From positions 1,122,501-1,186,500 of the forward strand of contig NZ_CANNES010000001.1 of assembly GCF_947503705.1 (NCBI RefSeq): a DNA stretch of 64,000 nt, read 5' to 3'. Of this stretch, positions 16,046-24,593 are shown piece after piece. The notes beneath the pieces are model-generated. The model was not told the origin of the DNA. It made no database searches and worked only from the letters and a program-made list of their open reading frames with translations. Within the stretch, counting starts at the first letter, position 1, and the number at the start of each line of letters is the position of its first letter. A program made the translations under genes and the position numbers. This stretch comes from an uncultured Tateyamaria sp. GTDB lineage: Bacteria > Pseudomonadota > Alphaproteobacteria > Rhodobacterales > Rhodobacteraceae.

Positions 16046-17857
16046 ATGCCCCTGCACCCCATGTTGGAACGCGTCACCGAACGCGTCATTGAACGCAGCG
16101 CACCCACCCGCCGCCGATATCTGGACCGGATGGCCGCCGCCAAGTCACAAGGCCCCGCTCGCGCCCACCTGTCGTGCAGCGGGCAGGCCCACGCCTTTGC
16201 TGCCGCAGGCCCGGATCAGGGGCGTTTGGCAGAGGCGTCGGTGGGCAACCTCGGCATTGTGACAGCCTATAATGACATGTTGTCGGCTCACCAACCGTTC
16301 GAGCGGTACCCGACCCTGATCCGCGATGCGGTTCGCGCCGCCGGTGGCACGGCCCAGGTTGCGGGCGGCGTGCCCGCCATGTGTGATGGTGTGACACAGG
16401 GCGAGGCGGGGATGGAGCTGAGCTTGTTTTCCCGCGACGTGATTGCTTTGGCCGCGGGCGTCGCCCTCAGCCACAATACGTTCGATGCGGTTGTCTACCT
16501 GGGTGTGTGTGACAAGATCGTGCCGGGCCTGATCATCGCTGCCCAGAGCTTTGGTCACATGCCTGCCGTCTTCCTGCCCGCAGGGCCTATGGTCAGCGGT
16601 CTGCCCAATGACGAAAAGGCCAAGGTCCGCCAGCGCTTTGCCGCAGGCGAGGCGACCCGCGAAGAGTTGTTGAAGGCCGAGATGGCCGCTTATCACGGCC
16701 CAGGCACTTGTACCTTCTACGGCACTGCAAACACCAATCAGATGCTGATGGAGTTCATGGGGCTGCACCTGCCCGGTTCTTCGTTCGTGAACCCCAACAC
16801 CGACTTGCGCGACGCGCTGACGGTTGAGGGGGCCAAGCGTGCGCTGTCGCTGTCGGCGCTGGGCAATCACTATACCCCTGTTTGCGACGTTCTGGATGAA
16901 AAGGCGTTCGTGAACGGCATCGTCGGTCTGAATGCCACGGGGGGGTCGACCAACCTGCTGATCCACCTGATCGCCATGGCGCGCGCGGGCGGTATCATTC
17001 TGGATTGGGAAGACTTCTGTGATCTCTCCGAGGTGACGCCGCTTTTGGCCCGGGTCTATCCCAACGGTCTGGCGGATGTGAACCAGTTCCATGCGGCAGG
17101 TGGCCTGGGCTTCATGATCGGCCAATTGCTCGGTGCGGGCCTCTTGCATGACGACACCCAAACCGTGGCCGGTGAGGGGCTTGAGCACTACACGGCAGAG
17201 CCGAAACTGGTCGATGGGACGCTGGAATGGACTCCTGGCACGCCGGACAGCCTGAACCCCGGAATCCTGCGCCCGGCGACGGACCCGTTCCAGGAAACCG
17301 GCGGCCTCAGCCGCCTCGTGGGCACACTGGGCACCGGCGTGATGAAAATTTCCGCCGTGGCGCCAGAGCACCGGATCGTTGAGGCGCCCTGCCGCGTCTT
17401 CCACGATCAGGACGAGGTGAAGGCCGCGTTCAAGGCAGGTGAATTTATCGGCGACACCATCATCGTTGTCCGTTTCCAAGGGCCAAAGGCCAATGGGATG
17501 CCCGAATTGCACAGCCTGACGCCGCTCATGGGGATCATGCAGGGCCGGGGCCAAAAGGTGGCGCTTGTCACCGATGGGCGCATGTCCGGCGCGTCGGGCA
17601 AGATGCCCTCGGCCATCCACGTGTGCCCTGAGGCACTGGACGGTGGGCCGATCGCGCAACTGCGCGACGGTGACGTGTTGCGTGTCGACGCCGAGGCTGG
17701 TGTATTGGAGATCATGACCGAAGGCGTGCTGGACCGCCCGCACGCCACTGCGGATCTTGAACACAATACCTGGGGCGTTGGTCGTGAACTGTTTTCCACC
17801 TTCCGTGGGGCGGTCGGATCGGCCAACACCGGGGCAACTGTATTTGGAGACTTCTGA
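16046..17857 (+). CDS. edd: Phosphogluconate dehydratase
   Basis: A 603-residue member of the IlvD/Edd family that dehydrates 6-phosphogluconate to 2-keto-3-deoxy-6-phosphogluconate, the first committed step of the Entner-Doudoroff pathway. It should bind a [4Fe-4S] cluster; cysteines sit at GGVPAMCDGVTQGE, LGVCDKIVPGL and GPGTCTFYGTANTNQ, as in the family. The start has AGGAGAG upstream. It is followed after three bases by eda, so the two are one transcript. This pathway is the usual glycolytic route in Roseobacter relatives. Confidence 0.97.
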   Translation: MPLHPMLERVTERVIERSAPTRRRYLDRMAAAKSQGPARAHLSCSGQAHAFAAAGPDQGRLAEASVGNLGIVTAYNDMLSAHQPFERYPTLIRDAVRAAGGTAQVAGGVPAMCDGVTQGEAGMELSLFSRDVIALAAGVALSHNTFDAVVYLGVCDKIVPGLIIAAQSFGHMPAVFLPAGPMVSGLPNDEKAKVRQRFAAGEATREELLKAEMAAYHGPGTCTFYGTANTNQMLMEFMGLHLPGSSFVNPNTDLRDALTVEGAKRALSLSALGNHYTPVCDVLDEKAFVNGIVGLNATGGSTNLLIHLIAMARAGGIILDWEDFCDLSEVTPLLARVYPNGLADVNQFHAAGGLGFMIGQLLGAGLLHDDTQTVAGEGLEHYTAEPKLVDGTLEWTPGTPDSLNPGILRPATDPFQETGGLSRLVGTLGTGVMKISAVAPEHRIVEAPCRVFHDQDEVKAAFKAGEFIGDTIIVVRFQGPKANGMPELHSLTPLMGIMQGRGQKVALVTDGRMSGASGKMPSAIHVCPEALDGGPIAQLRDGDVLRVDAEAGVLEIMTEGVLDRPHATADLEHNTWGVGRELFSTFRGAVGSANTGATVFGDF

Positions 17858-17860
17858 ACT

Positions 17861-18505
17861 ATGATGACCGCAAAAGCCGCCGCCGCGCGGGCCTGGGAAA
17901 TTTGTAACCTCGCCCCCATTGTTCCTGTGCTGGTGGTCGATGACGTGGCCCATGCGCGCCCCCTCGCCGAGGCGCTGGTGGCCGGTGGATTGCCCGCTTT
18001 GGAAGTGACCCTGCGGACCGAAGCCGCTTTGGACGTGATCGCAGCGATGGCGGACGTGCCGGGCGGCGTGGTCGGGGCCGGAACCTTGGTGACGCCTGAT
18101 GACGTTGTTGCGGCCAAGGCGGCAGGGGCGCAATTCGGCGTGTCGCCGGGAGCGACGGATGCCTTGATTGCCGCCTGCGAGGCCGAGGAATTGCCCTTGC
18201 TGCCCGGTGCCGCCACCGCAACCGAGGCGATGGCGCTTTTGGCGCGTGGCTATGACATGCTCAAGTTCTTCCCGGCCGAAGCTTCCGGCGGCGCGCCCGC
18301 GCTGAAGGCCATCGGCGCCCCCTTGCCGCAAATCTCGTTCTGCCCAACGGGTGGGGTGAGCATGGCCAACGCAATGAGCTATCTGAGCCTGCCGAACGTG
18401 GTCTGCGCGGGAGGAAGCTGGGTCGCGCCCAAGGACAAGGTACAGGCGGGCGACTGGGCCGGTATCGAAGAACTGGCCCGAGAGGCGGCAGCGCTGGGCG
18501 GGTAA
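17861..18505 (+). CDS. eda: 2-dehydro-3-deoxy-phosphogluconate aldolase
   Basis: A 214-residue class I aldolase that cleaves KDPG to pyruvate and glyceraldehyde-3-phosphate. The Schiff-base Lys is K135 in DMLKFFPAE, and Glu48 in LEVTLRT is the base; VVGAGTLVTPDD and the phosphate-binding FCPTGGV are also present. The start is one of two adjacent ATGs (17861 or 17864). Only three bases separate it from edd. It completes the Entner-Doudoroff pair. Confidence 0.96.
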   Translation: MMTAKAAAARAWEICNLAPIVPVLVVDDVAHARPLAEALVAGGLPALEVTLRTEAALDVIAAMADVPGGVVGAGTLVTPDDVVAAKAAGAQFGVSPGATDALIAACEAEELPLLPGAATATEAMALLARGYDMLKFFPAEASGGAPALKAIGAPLPQISFCPTGGVSMANAMSYLSLPNVVCAGGSWVAPKDKVQAGDWAGIEELAREAAALGG

Positions 18506-18700
18506 AGCACCCCCTGGCCGGTCGTTTAGGGGTAATGCAAGAGGGTCGGCGGGTTCAGAGGCGGGCCAATTGCGCGACCTTGGTGCTGCGCTTTCAGGGA
18601 TCAAAACTGGAATGCGGTTCTTTTGCGCATTTTGGTTCCGATTTCAGCGATGCGCAGAGAGCGGACTGTGCAAAGTTACACCCTTGGACTCGCCGTGTGC

Positions 18701-18720
18701 GCGAGTTGAACAAAACTCGC
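18701..18720. repeat. Inverted repeat downstream of eda
   Basis: Perfect 7-bp arms GCGAGTT and AACTCGC around a 6-base loop, about 200 bases after eda and at the edge of an AT-richer stretch. There is no T-run, so a terminator role is unproven. Confidence 0.4.
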
Positions 18721-18768
18721 TAGAATTGTAAGCTGTCTTACGGTGGGCAGGACCTAAGGGGGCACGGT

Positions 18769-19302
18769 TTGGACTTTTTGAGTTTTCCGTTTGTTTTGGT
18801 TACTGCCACTGCTCAGATCATTGTTACTTCAATTTTGGTCATTAAAACTCAGGCACTGAACCGAGATCTGAAGGGTGTGGATACAAGTATCAAATGCCAA
18901 GAAAGATATGAGAAACTTCTAGACCAAGCTTCGAGCATCACAAGCGAAGAAGAAGCAAATCGGCACTATGACCGATTCTGGGGCGCGCAAGCAGATCAGT
19001 TTTTGCATTGGCAGAACAGTATGATCCCATACGAGACCTATCTACTCTGGATGAAACGGCGGAGAGAAAAATTCAGGAAGAACTCGTCCATTGGTGGTGT
19101 CACTTTTTAAGAGGGCTGGAAAAAGAACTACGACGAAATGTACCACGATACCCAGTTTGGGGAGTTTATGAGGGCCATCCTGACCGATGAACCGAAACTA
19201 CTTGGTAACGATGAAACGAAGTTCATCGCAGTAACCATGAAGTATAATCGGCGACCACCCGGAGCGCTCAAAGGGTTTCAAGGCTGGAACGGCGGACGGT
19301 GA
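18769..19302 (+). pseudogene. AT-rich membrane-anchored protein gene interrupted by an in-frame stop
   Basis: A TTG at 18769 with AAGGGGG upstream opens a 113-codon frame ending in TAA at 19108-19110. The same frame then continues for 63 further codons (from EGWKKNYDEMYHDTQ) to a TGA at 19300-19302. The first part has an N-terminal membrane span (VLVTATAQIIVTSILVI) and a polar helical domain (NRHYDRFWGAQADQFLHWQ). The continuing part is protein-like and polar, so the TAA looks like a point nonsense change, for example from AAA. Base composition is poorer in GC than the surroundings, suggesting acquisition. The truncated form could still be expressed. Confidence 0.55.
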
Positions 19303-19467
19303 GCACCCGCGTGCAGAAATCTTCATATTTGCACGCATGACCTGCGATCTGCACCAGACTTGTTCTCCCCCCTAAACCGCGACAGGTCCAATGTGCCAAT
19401 GTCCGGTTTGGGCTGAACGCGGTCGTCTGTTGAGATTTGCGACTATGCTTTATCCACCTCAACCAAC

Positions 19468-19498
19468 GAAAAAGGCCGCCCCATCCGGAGCGACCTTT
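19468..19498 (-). terminator. Rho-independent terminator after rpmE
   Basis: On the minus strand, arms AAAGGTCGCT (19498-19489) and GGCGGCCTTT (19480-19471) form a 10-bp stem with two G-U pairs, followed by TTTT. It lies about 25 bases after the rpmE stop and ends the rplS-rpmE transcript. Confidence 0.75.
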
Positions 19499-19521
19499 GG
19501 TCTTTCGCAAGGTCAAAAAGC

Positions 19522-19743
19522 TTAGAAGCCCAGACCCGCATATTTGTTCTTGAACTTCGACACGCGGCCGCCGGTGTCCATCAGGCGCGATGTGCCGCCT
19601 GTCCATGCAGGGTGGACCGATGGGTCGATGTCGAGCGACAGTTGGTCGCCTTCTTTGCCCCAGGTCGACTTCATTTCCACGATCGTGCCGTCGGTCATCT
19701 TGACGTTGATCATGTGGTATTCGGGATGCGTATCGGCCTTCAT
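19522..19743 (-). CDS. rpmE: 50S ribosomal protein L31
   Basis: A 73-residue L31 with the standard N-terminus [19 protein letters not shown] and the conserved [18 protein letters not shown] near the C-terminus. It has no cysteines, so it is the zinc-free form. Its ATG overlaps the rplS stop by 4 bases, so the two proteins are translationally coupled. A terminator follows. Confidence 0.96.
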   Translation of the reverse strand: MKADTHPEYHMINVKMTDGTIVEMKSTWGKEGDQLSLDIDPSVHPAWTGGTSRLMDTGGRVSKFKNKYAGLGF

Positions 19744-20126
19744 GCCTTGGCTCCTTCGGACTTGGGTTTGTAGTTTGTGACTTCGGCGATCCGGGCGGAC
19801 TTGCCGCGACGCGAGCGCAGGTAATACAGCTTGGCACGACGCACGCGGCCGCGGCGGACCACGGTGATGCTGTCGATGTTGGTGGAGTACAGGGGGAACA
19901 CGCGTTCCACGCCCTCACCAAAGGAAATCTTGCGCACGGTAAACGAACCGGCAATGCCGTGGCCGTTGTTGCGTGCGATGCAGACGCCTTCGTAATTCTG
20001 GACCCGGGTACGCGTACCCTCGGTCACCTTGAAGCCGACACGAATGGTGTCACCGGCTTTGAAATCGGGGATATCTGCCCCGAGGGCGGCAATTTGCTCC
20101 GCCTCGATCTGTGCGATCAAGTCCAT
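19740..20126 (-). CDS. rplS: 50S ribosomal protein L19
   Basis: A 128-residue L19, located at the 30S-50S interface of the ribosome. Recognisable stretches are [50 protein letters not shown] and [23 protein letters not shown]. It is slightly longer than the usual 115-120 residues because of a basic tail. Normally it follows trmD directly; here an RTX-repeat gene and a 269-bp gap lie between, so it probably has its own promoter or leader. Confidence 0.96.
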   Translation of the reverse strand: MDLIAQIEAEQIAALGADIPDFKAGDTIRVGFKVTEGTRTRVQNYEGVCIARNNGHGIAGSFTVRKISFGEGVERVFPLYSTNIDSITVVRRGRVRRAKLYYLRSRRGKSARIAEVTNYKPKSEGAKA

Positions 20127-20302
20127 TGACCATCACTCCTATATTGCTCGTGGTTTTTCCACGAAGGTTTGTCGCGCCTCAGAGCTCTTGGTCTTCACCG
20201 GGTCCGCCGCAGCGCCCACCAGAGGTCAGGTCAGCATTTCCTTTGTCTTGTCGCCTTTGTGCTGCGGGTATGCACCGAAGAAGGTGGCGCAACAGCAAAG
20301 GG

Positions 20303-20330
20303 GTTCGATACGGGCAAGCCCGACTCGAAC
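20303..20330. other. Two-part hairpin in the gap upstream of rplS
   Basis: Arms GTTCGA/TCGAAC and, inside them, CGGGC/GCCCG can pair, with a symmetric 2x2 internal mismatch and an AA loop. It lies about 175 bases before the rplS start. It could be an L19 leader element, or part of the end of the RTX gene transcript. Confidence 0.4.
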
Positions 20331-20348
20331 TGGGCTGCGTATAGGGGG

Positions 20349-20388
20349 AACGGCCCGCGCGATCAAGAGGATGATGCGCCCGGCCGTT
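20349..20388 (-). terminator. Possible terminator hairpin after the RTX-repeat gene
   Basis: Arms AACGGCC (20349-20355) and GGCCGTT (20382-20388) enclose a second GCGC/GCGC pair and a large loop, directly after the RTX gene's stop at 20396. No T-run follows on the minus strand, so confidence is low. Confidence 0.3.
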
Positions 20389-20395
20389 GCTCTGC

Positions 20396-21877
20396 CTAGC
20401 TCAACAGCGCATCCAGTTGCGCCTGATCAAAGATGGCGATGTCGTCGACCCGCAGTTCGGTAAAGCTCAGCTCTGTTTCAAAGAGGGTGCTGTAGTCGTC
20501 CAAACCGGGATTGGCGTCGCGAATGGCCTGCCATTCCTCGGTGTCATAAATGCGCACTTGGCTGCTGTCGCTGTCCGATTGGACACTGGCGTAGGTGTCG
20601 GGGAACGTGAGTTGAGCAATCACACCGCCTTCGGCCGTCAGATTGACCCGGTCCGACAACACGTCAAATGCCAGGTCAGTATTGACCTCGTCGGTGATCA
20701 ACACGGCCACCTCGTCGGTCGGGTCCATTTCGATCCGGGCAAAGCCCTCGATATCGCTACCGTCGAATGACGCATTCCCGCTGACCAGCGCGTCGTTCAA
20801 AGCAGGAGCCGCGACGAGGAAGGTGTCGGTGTTGCCAGCATCCCCGCCGATGTCGGTGGCCAGGTCGAAATCTGATGCGATGAGGGTATCATTGCCGGCC
20901 CCACCCTCCAGCACATTGTTTGTGGTCTCGCTGAAATAGGACCAGAGTTGGGTGTTGTCGGTGCCGTCCAGCGCATTGCCGACCAAAACGTCGTCGCCCG
21001 CAAACCCGTTGAGGAGGTCAAATCCTTGCCCGCCCAGAAGGGTGTCGTTGCCGTCGCCGCCAAACAGGTCGTCGTTCCCAATACCCCCGTCCAACAGGTT
21101 GTTGCCGTCCCCGGTGCCTCCATCGGGGCCGTTGAAAGGTCCGGTCCCGCCATAAAGGGTGTCATAACCGGTCCCGCCCATCAGAGTATCGTCACCCGAT
21201 CCCCCGCGCAGGTCGTCACTGCCCTCACCGCCGTCCAGCTCATCATTGCCGGCACCGCCATCAGCATAGTCATCGTCCTGCCCACCGCTGAGCGTGTCGT
21301 GGCTGTCGCCACCTTCAAGCGTATCTTCGCCTTCGTCGCCGAACAGAGCGTCGCGCCCGGTGCCGCCGTTCAACTGGTCATCGCCTTCGCCACCAAAGCC
21401 CAGGTCATTGCCGGAATTGCCGTTGAGCGTGTCGTTGCCCGCGTCGCCGTTCAGGGTATCGTTGCCGCTGTCGCCGCTCAGTTTGTCGTTTTGCGCCCCA
21501 CCGGAGATATCATCGCGACCCTGACCTCCTGACAGCCGGTCAGCGCCTGCGCCGCCTTCAAGCGTGTCCTGCCCCATATCGCCATAGAGCGTGTCACTGC
21601 CATCTTCGCCCGACAGCAAGTCATCGTTGCGCGCGCCGCGCAATTCATCATTGCCCGCGTCACCATTCAGGCTGTCATTGCCCCATCCGCCGATCAGCGT
21701 ATCCTGGCCCGCGTCACCCTCCAGCAGATCATCGCCGCGCTGTCCCTGGATCAGATCGTCGCCACCCGCACCCTGGATGGCGTCGTCATCATTTGTGCCG
21801 CGGATTTCATCGTCTTCGTCGGTGCCAACAAAAACGGCGCTCGAAGCGAGCCCGAGCATTGCCAATAGATAAAGCAT
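20396..21877 (-). CDS. RTX-type calcium-binding nonapeptide-repeat protein
   Basis: A 493-residue acidic protein. After a hydrophobic N-terminus (MLYLLAMLGLASSAVFVG) comes a block of roughly 25-30 GGxGxDxLx-type repeats (about residues 18-310), the calcium-binding beta-roll of RTX proteins. A non-repeat C-terminal part of about 180 residues ends FDQAQLDALLS. RTX proteins are usually exported by type I systems through a C-terminal signal; the hydrophobic N-terminus could instead be a signal or anchor. No secretion genes are adjacent. It sits between trmD and rplS, splitting a normally tight operon. The cargo function is unknown. Confidence 0.85.
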   Translation of the reverse strand: MLYLLAMLGLASSAVFVGTDEDDEIRGTNDDDAIQGAGGDDLIQGQRGDDLLEGDAGQDTLIGGWGNDSLNGDAGNDELRGARNDDLLSGEDGSDTLYGDMGQDTLEGGAGADRLSGGQGRDDISGGAQNDKLSGDSGNDTLNGDAGNDTLNGNSGNDLGFGGEGDDQLNGGTGRDALFGDEGEDTLEGGDSHDTLSGGQDDDYADGGAGNDELDGGEGSDDLRGGSGDDTLMGGTGYDTLYGGTGPFNGPDGGTGDGNNLLDGGIGNDDLFGGDGNDTLLGGQGFDLLNGFAGDDVLVGNALDGTDNTQLWSYFSETTNNVLEGGAGNDTLIASDFDLATDIGGDAGNTDTFLVAAPALNDALVSGNASFDGSDIEGFARIEMDPTDEVAVLITDEVNTDLAFDVLSDRVNLTAEGGVIAQLTFPDTYASVQSDSDSSQVRIYDTEEWQAIRDANPGLDDYSTLFETELSFTELRVDDIAIFDQAQLDALLS

Positions 21878-21997
21878 GACTGTTCCCCCAGAAGTGCCGC
21901 GAATTCCTTTAGAAGAGCTTACCTCAAACTGTTCGGACTTGTGTCAATTTGTCCGCTGACGAAACGTAAGCAGGACAATGGACCAGAAATCCAAGAT

Positions 21998-22020
21998 ACT
22001 GTTTCCCATATGGAAACAGT
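21998..22020 (-). terminator. Strong palindrome just after trmD
   Basis: Perfect 9-bp arms ACTGTTTCC and GGAAACAGT around a 5-base centre begin six bases after the trmD stop. The hairpin would fit a 3' end or terminator, although the following bases on the minus strand (ATCTTGGATTTC) are only moderately T-rich. A protein-binding site is the alternative. Confidence 0.5.
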
Positions 22021-22025
22021 CAGTC

Positions 22026-22817
22026 TTAGAGATTGTCTCGGCGCTTGGCCCAGAGGTCTGGCCGTCGATCCTGAGTCAGCTTTTCAGACATCTCTTGCCG
22101 CCACGCGGCGATCTTGCCGTGGTTGCCAGACATCAGGACCTCAGGAATATCGCGCCCCTCCCAAGAGGCCGGTTTGGTATATTGCGGATGCTCCAACAGG
22201 CCTGCGGAATGGCTTTCCTCTACTGCGCTTTCGGCATTGCCCAAGACGCCGGGCAGCAGACGCACGGTGGCGTCCAACATCGCCTGGGCGGCAATCTCGC
22301 CACCGGTCATGACAAAATCGCCCAAGGACACCTCGGTCACGCCCCAATGCTCGAGCGCGCGTTCGTCCACTCCTTCGAACCGGCCACAGAGCATCGTCAC
22401 CCCGTCGCAGCGCGCAAGGTCTCGGGCCATGGCCTGGTCAAAGGGCCGTCCCCGCGGGGACATGTAAAGGATCGGCCAACGGCCTCGCGCATGGCCTTGC
22501 GCCTCGGCCAGTGCGCTGCTGACCACATCGGCGCGCAGCACCATGCCGGCCCCGCCACCTGCGGGGGTATCGTCGACATTGCGATGCTTGCCTACACCAT
22601 GGCTGCGAAGATCATGGGTGTGCAATTGCCATTTGCCGGCCTGCAACGCCTTGCCGGTCAACGACGCGCCCAGGACCCCAGGGAATGTGTCGGGAAACAG
22701 CGTCACGACCCGCGCCTGCCACACGCCCACCAGATCGGGGGCTTCGTCCATCAGGGACGAGGGTTTCAGCGTCGGGCGGATGGCTTTGCGTCCGTGAGAT
22801 TTGGGTGGAGTGGTCAT
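22026..22817 (-). CDS. trmD: tRNA (guanine-N1)-methyltransferase
   Basis: A 263-residue SPOUT-class enzyme that methylates G37 of tRNAs reading CNN codons, using S-adenosylmethionine. Signature stretches are DDTPAGGGAGMVLRADV, YMSPRGRPFDQAMARDLA and LCGRFEGVDERALEHWG, followed by EVSLGDFVMTGGEIAA from the trefoil knot. A short N-terminal extension precedes the usual start. It belongs to the rpsP-rimM-trmD-rplS set and follows a sulfotransferase-like gene after 91 bases. Confidence 0.96.
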   Translation of the reverse strand: MTTPPKSHGRKAIRPTLKPSSLMDEAPDLVGVWQARVVTLFPDTFPGVLGASLTGKALQAGKWQLHTHDLRSHGVGKHRNVDDTPAGGGAGMVLRADVVSSALAEAQGHARGRWPILYMSPRGRPFDQAMARDLARCDGVTMLCGRFEGVDERALEHWGVTEVSLGDFVMTGGEIAAQAMLDATVRLLPGVLGNAESAVEESHSAGLLEHPQYTKPASWEGRDIPEVLMSGNHGKIAAWRQEMSEKLTQDRRPDLWAKRRDNL

Positions 22818-22908
22818 GTGCGTGCCTCAACGAAGGTGGCCGCGTTGCCGATGGCCTTGTCGGGATATGCGCGATTTGGGGTTCAAAGATCAAGCGGCTC
22901 GCTGCCGG

Positions 22909-23661
22909 TCAGGGCCGTCCCTTTCGCATCAGCGCTTTGCGCGCTGTGCGCGCGTCGACATCGCTTCGGTCTGATCGATTGATGGCCAAGAGGCCTGCGC
23001 GCAGCGCATCGGGTTCGGACCGGTTCTTGTGCGGCATCGCAGGCAACTTGTCAGGCGGTACACCCACAAGCCCAAGCAAAGCTGTAAGCGGATCGGTTTC
23101 CGCCTCAAGAGGCAGTTCCTGCACGGCGATACCCGGCAAGGCATCGGCAATCTTGGCGATGACACCTGTCAAATCGGCCGACGCGGCGTAGTCGGCCGCG
23201 TATTCCTCTGCAGACAGAGTCATCCGTGTGGCGCGCAGATGCTGCATGTGACAACTCAGCAGCCACGGGGCGGCACTGCGTGTGGTGAGCGCAAAGGCAA
23301 GCGCGATCTCCGGCCGGGCCGCTCGAAATCCTTCGGTCATGGCGGCCAATATCTGCGGTGTCGTGTCATAGGATGAAAGACCGCGACGCCCTGGCATTTG
23401 GCCGGCCAGATCCTCGGAACTGAGCAGGAGAGTGCCTTGCCAGTTTTCGGCCAAGGCTGCCGCCTCATAGCGGATGTAGCCAAGGTCAAAGGCACTGCGC
23501 GACACCGAGTAAATGCGGGCAGCCTCACAAAGGCCACGCATATCTGCGCCCAACTGGATGGTCAGGGGTGCCAGAACGGCGCGGTGCGCATCCAACGCCT
23601 TTTGGATCGAGGTGGTGCCGGTCTTGTGAAAGCCGGCATGCACAACGACCCGCGGCGGCAT
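22909..23661 (-). CDS. Sulfotransferase-like P-loop protein between rimM and trmD
   Basis: A 250-residue protein whose N-terminus, VVVHAGFHKTGTTSIQKAL, matches the PAPS-phosphate-binding loop of sulfotransferases. The rest is less conserved; a stretch ending LLSSEDLAG lies where the second substrate-binding strand is expected. It is probably cytoplasmic and could transfer sulfate to a cell-surface or small-molecule acceptor. It starts three bases after the rimM stop, so it is co-transcribed. The acceptor and even the activity are uncertain. Confidence 0.6.
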   Translation of the reverse strand: MPPRVVVHAGFHKTGTTSIQKALDAHRAVLAPLTIQLGADMRGLCEAARIYSVSRSAFDLGYIRYEAAALAENWQGTLLLSSEDLAGQMPGRRGLSSYDTTPQILAAMTEGFRAARPEIALAFALTTRSAAPWLLSCHMQHLRATRMTLSAEEYAADYAASADLTGVIAKIADALPGIAVQELPLEAETDPLTALLGLVGVPPDKLPAMPHKNRSEPDALRAGLLAINRSDRSDVDARTARKALMRKGRP

Positions 23662-23664
23662 GGC

Positions 23665-24171
23665 CTAGAACAGCCCCTCGGGCGGGTCTGCCACGATGCG
23701 ACCGGCCCCTAGATCAACAGTCGGCACCACAGCCATGGTAAAAGGCAAGAGGACAGTCGCCGTGCCCCCTGCCACATGGACCTCAAGGATGTCGGCGGCC
23801 CCGTGGTTTTGCACCGATTTTACGCGGCCCAGAGACGTGCCGCCGGTGTCAAACACTTCAAGCCCGACCAGATCGCTATAGTAATATTCGTCATCCGGCA
23901 GGGTCGGCAACTGTTCGCGACGGGCAAAAAGCTGAGTACCGCGCAGGTCGTCGGCCTGTTCCTTGGTGGCAACCTCTGCGATACGCGCGACAAAGCCGTT
24001 TTTCATCGGGCGAACGAGGGCCAGGGCAAAGCTGCGCTTGCCGTCCTCGGAGGTCAGGGGGCTATAGGTTTCGATATCTTCTGGCACGGCGCAAAAGGAT
24101 TTGACGCGCAACTCCCCATGCACCCCATACGAGCCGCTGATGGTGCCGACACAGATCAACGCTTCACTCAT
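23665..24171 (-). CDS. rimM: 16S rRNA processing protein RimM
   Basis: A 168-residue RimM, which binds ribosomal protein S19 and assists maturation of the 30S head. The N-terminal barrel starts [21 protein letters not shown] and the PRC-barrel part includes [18 protein letters not shown] choose the ATG at 24171 (GGAG upstream) over upstream ATGs because the family begins there. The start lies inside the last codons of a small upstream gene, an 8-base overlap. Confidence 0.94.
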   Translation of the reverse strand: MSEALICVGTISGSYGVHGELRVKSFCAVPEDIETYSPLTSEDGKRSFALALVRPMKNGFVARIAEVATKEQADDLRGTQLFARREQLPTLPDDEYYYSDLVGLEVFDTGGTSLGRVKSVQNHGAADILEVHVAGGTATVLLPFTMAVVPTVDLGAGRIVADPPEGLF

Positions 24172-24301
24172 TCCAGCACACTCCGTCATGCATTTTTCCG
24201 CCCATCCCCACACAGGCATCCGCCGCTTGGCTGCGCTCGAATATGAGCCCACCGACAAAGGCGATCATGACCAGGATGGCGGTGCGGATCAGTCCAAACA
24301 T
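24164..24301 (-). CDS. 45-residue membrane-anchored protein overlapping rimM
   Basis: Read from the ATG at 24301, 45 codons end in a TGA at 24164-24166, 8 bases inside rimM. The product has an N-terminal hydrophobic span ([19 protein letters not shown]) and a short outer tail with two cysteines in [16 protein letters not shown], suggesting a disulfide-closed loop facing the periplasm. The upstream ribosome site is weak. The coding character and coupling to rimM support it. No family name is known to me. Confidence 0.6.
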   Translation of the reverse strand: MFGLIRTAILVMIAFVGGLIFERSQAADACVGMGGKMHDGVCWNE

Positions 24302-24593
24302 CTATGTGATTTCGCCCAAGTTGCGGTTTGGTGCATTTGGGCCACGTGGGCGGTGTTTGTCCAGCCCACGCTTGAGCCTGAGCCGCGCGCGGCCTAGCCT
24401 TGGGCCACCTGCACCCGGTGGTGCGGGATGGAGATTTTATGTCGGTATAAGTGGGCACTGGCCCAGTCGCCTCGTGTGAGGGGACAGAATGGGACGAAAG
24501 AAACCGCTTTGGCGGTGTCTTTTCATGTGCCCTGATTTTCTCTGGCCTGAGGGTCAGTTCACCGAAAATATTCAATATATCGAGAGGATGGCC

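Noticed and set aside
16145-18604. An 819-codon open frame on the minus strand opposite edd and eda
   Set aside because: It is antisense to two well-recognised genes, has low-complexity composition from GC-rich third positions, and shows no family motif.
19268-19954. A 228-codon minus-strand frame through rpmE and rplS
   Set aside because: It is out of frame with both ribosomal-protein genes, which are unmistakable.
20930-21830. A CRISPR or satellite-like DNA array
   Set aside because: The periodicity comes from the codons of RTX nonapeptide repeats; the units are degenerate at DNA level and there are no spacers.
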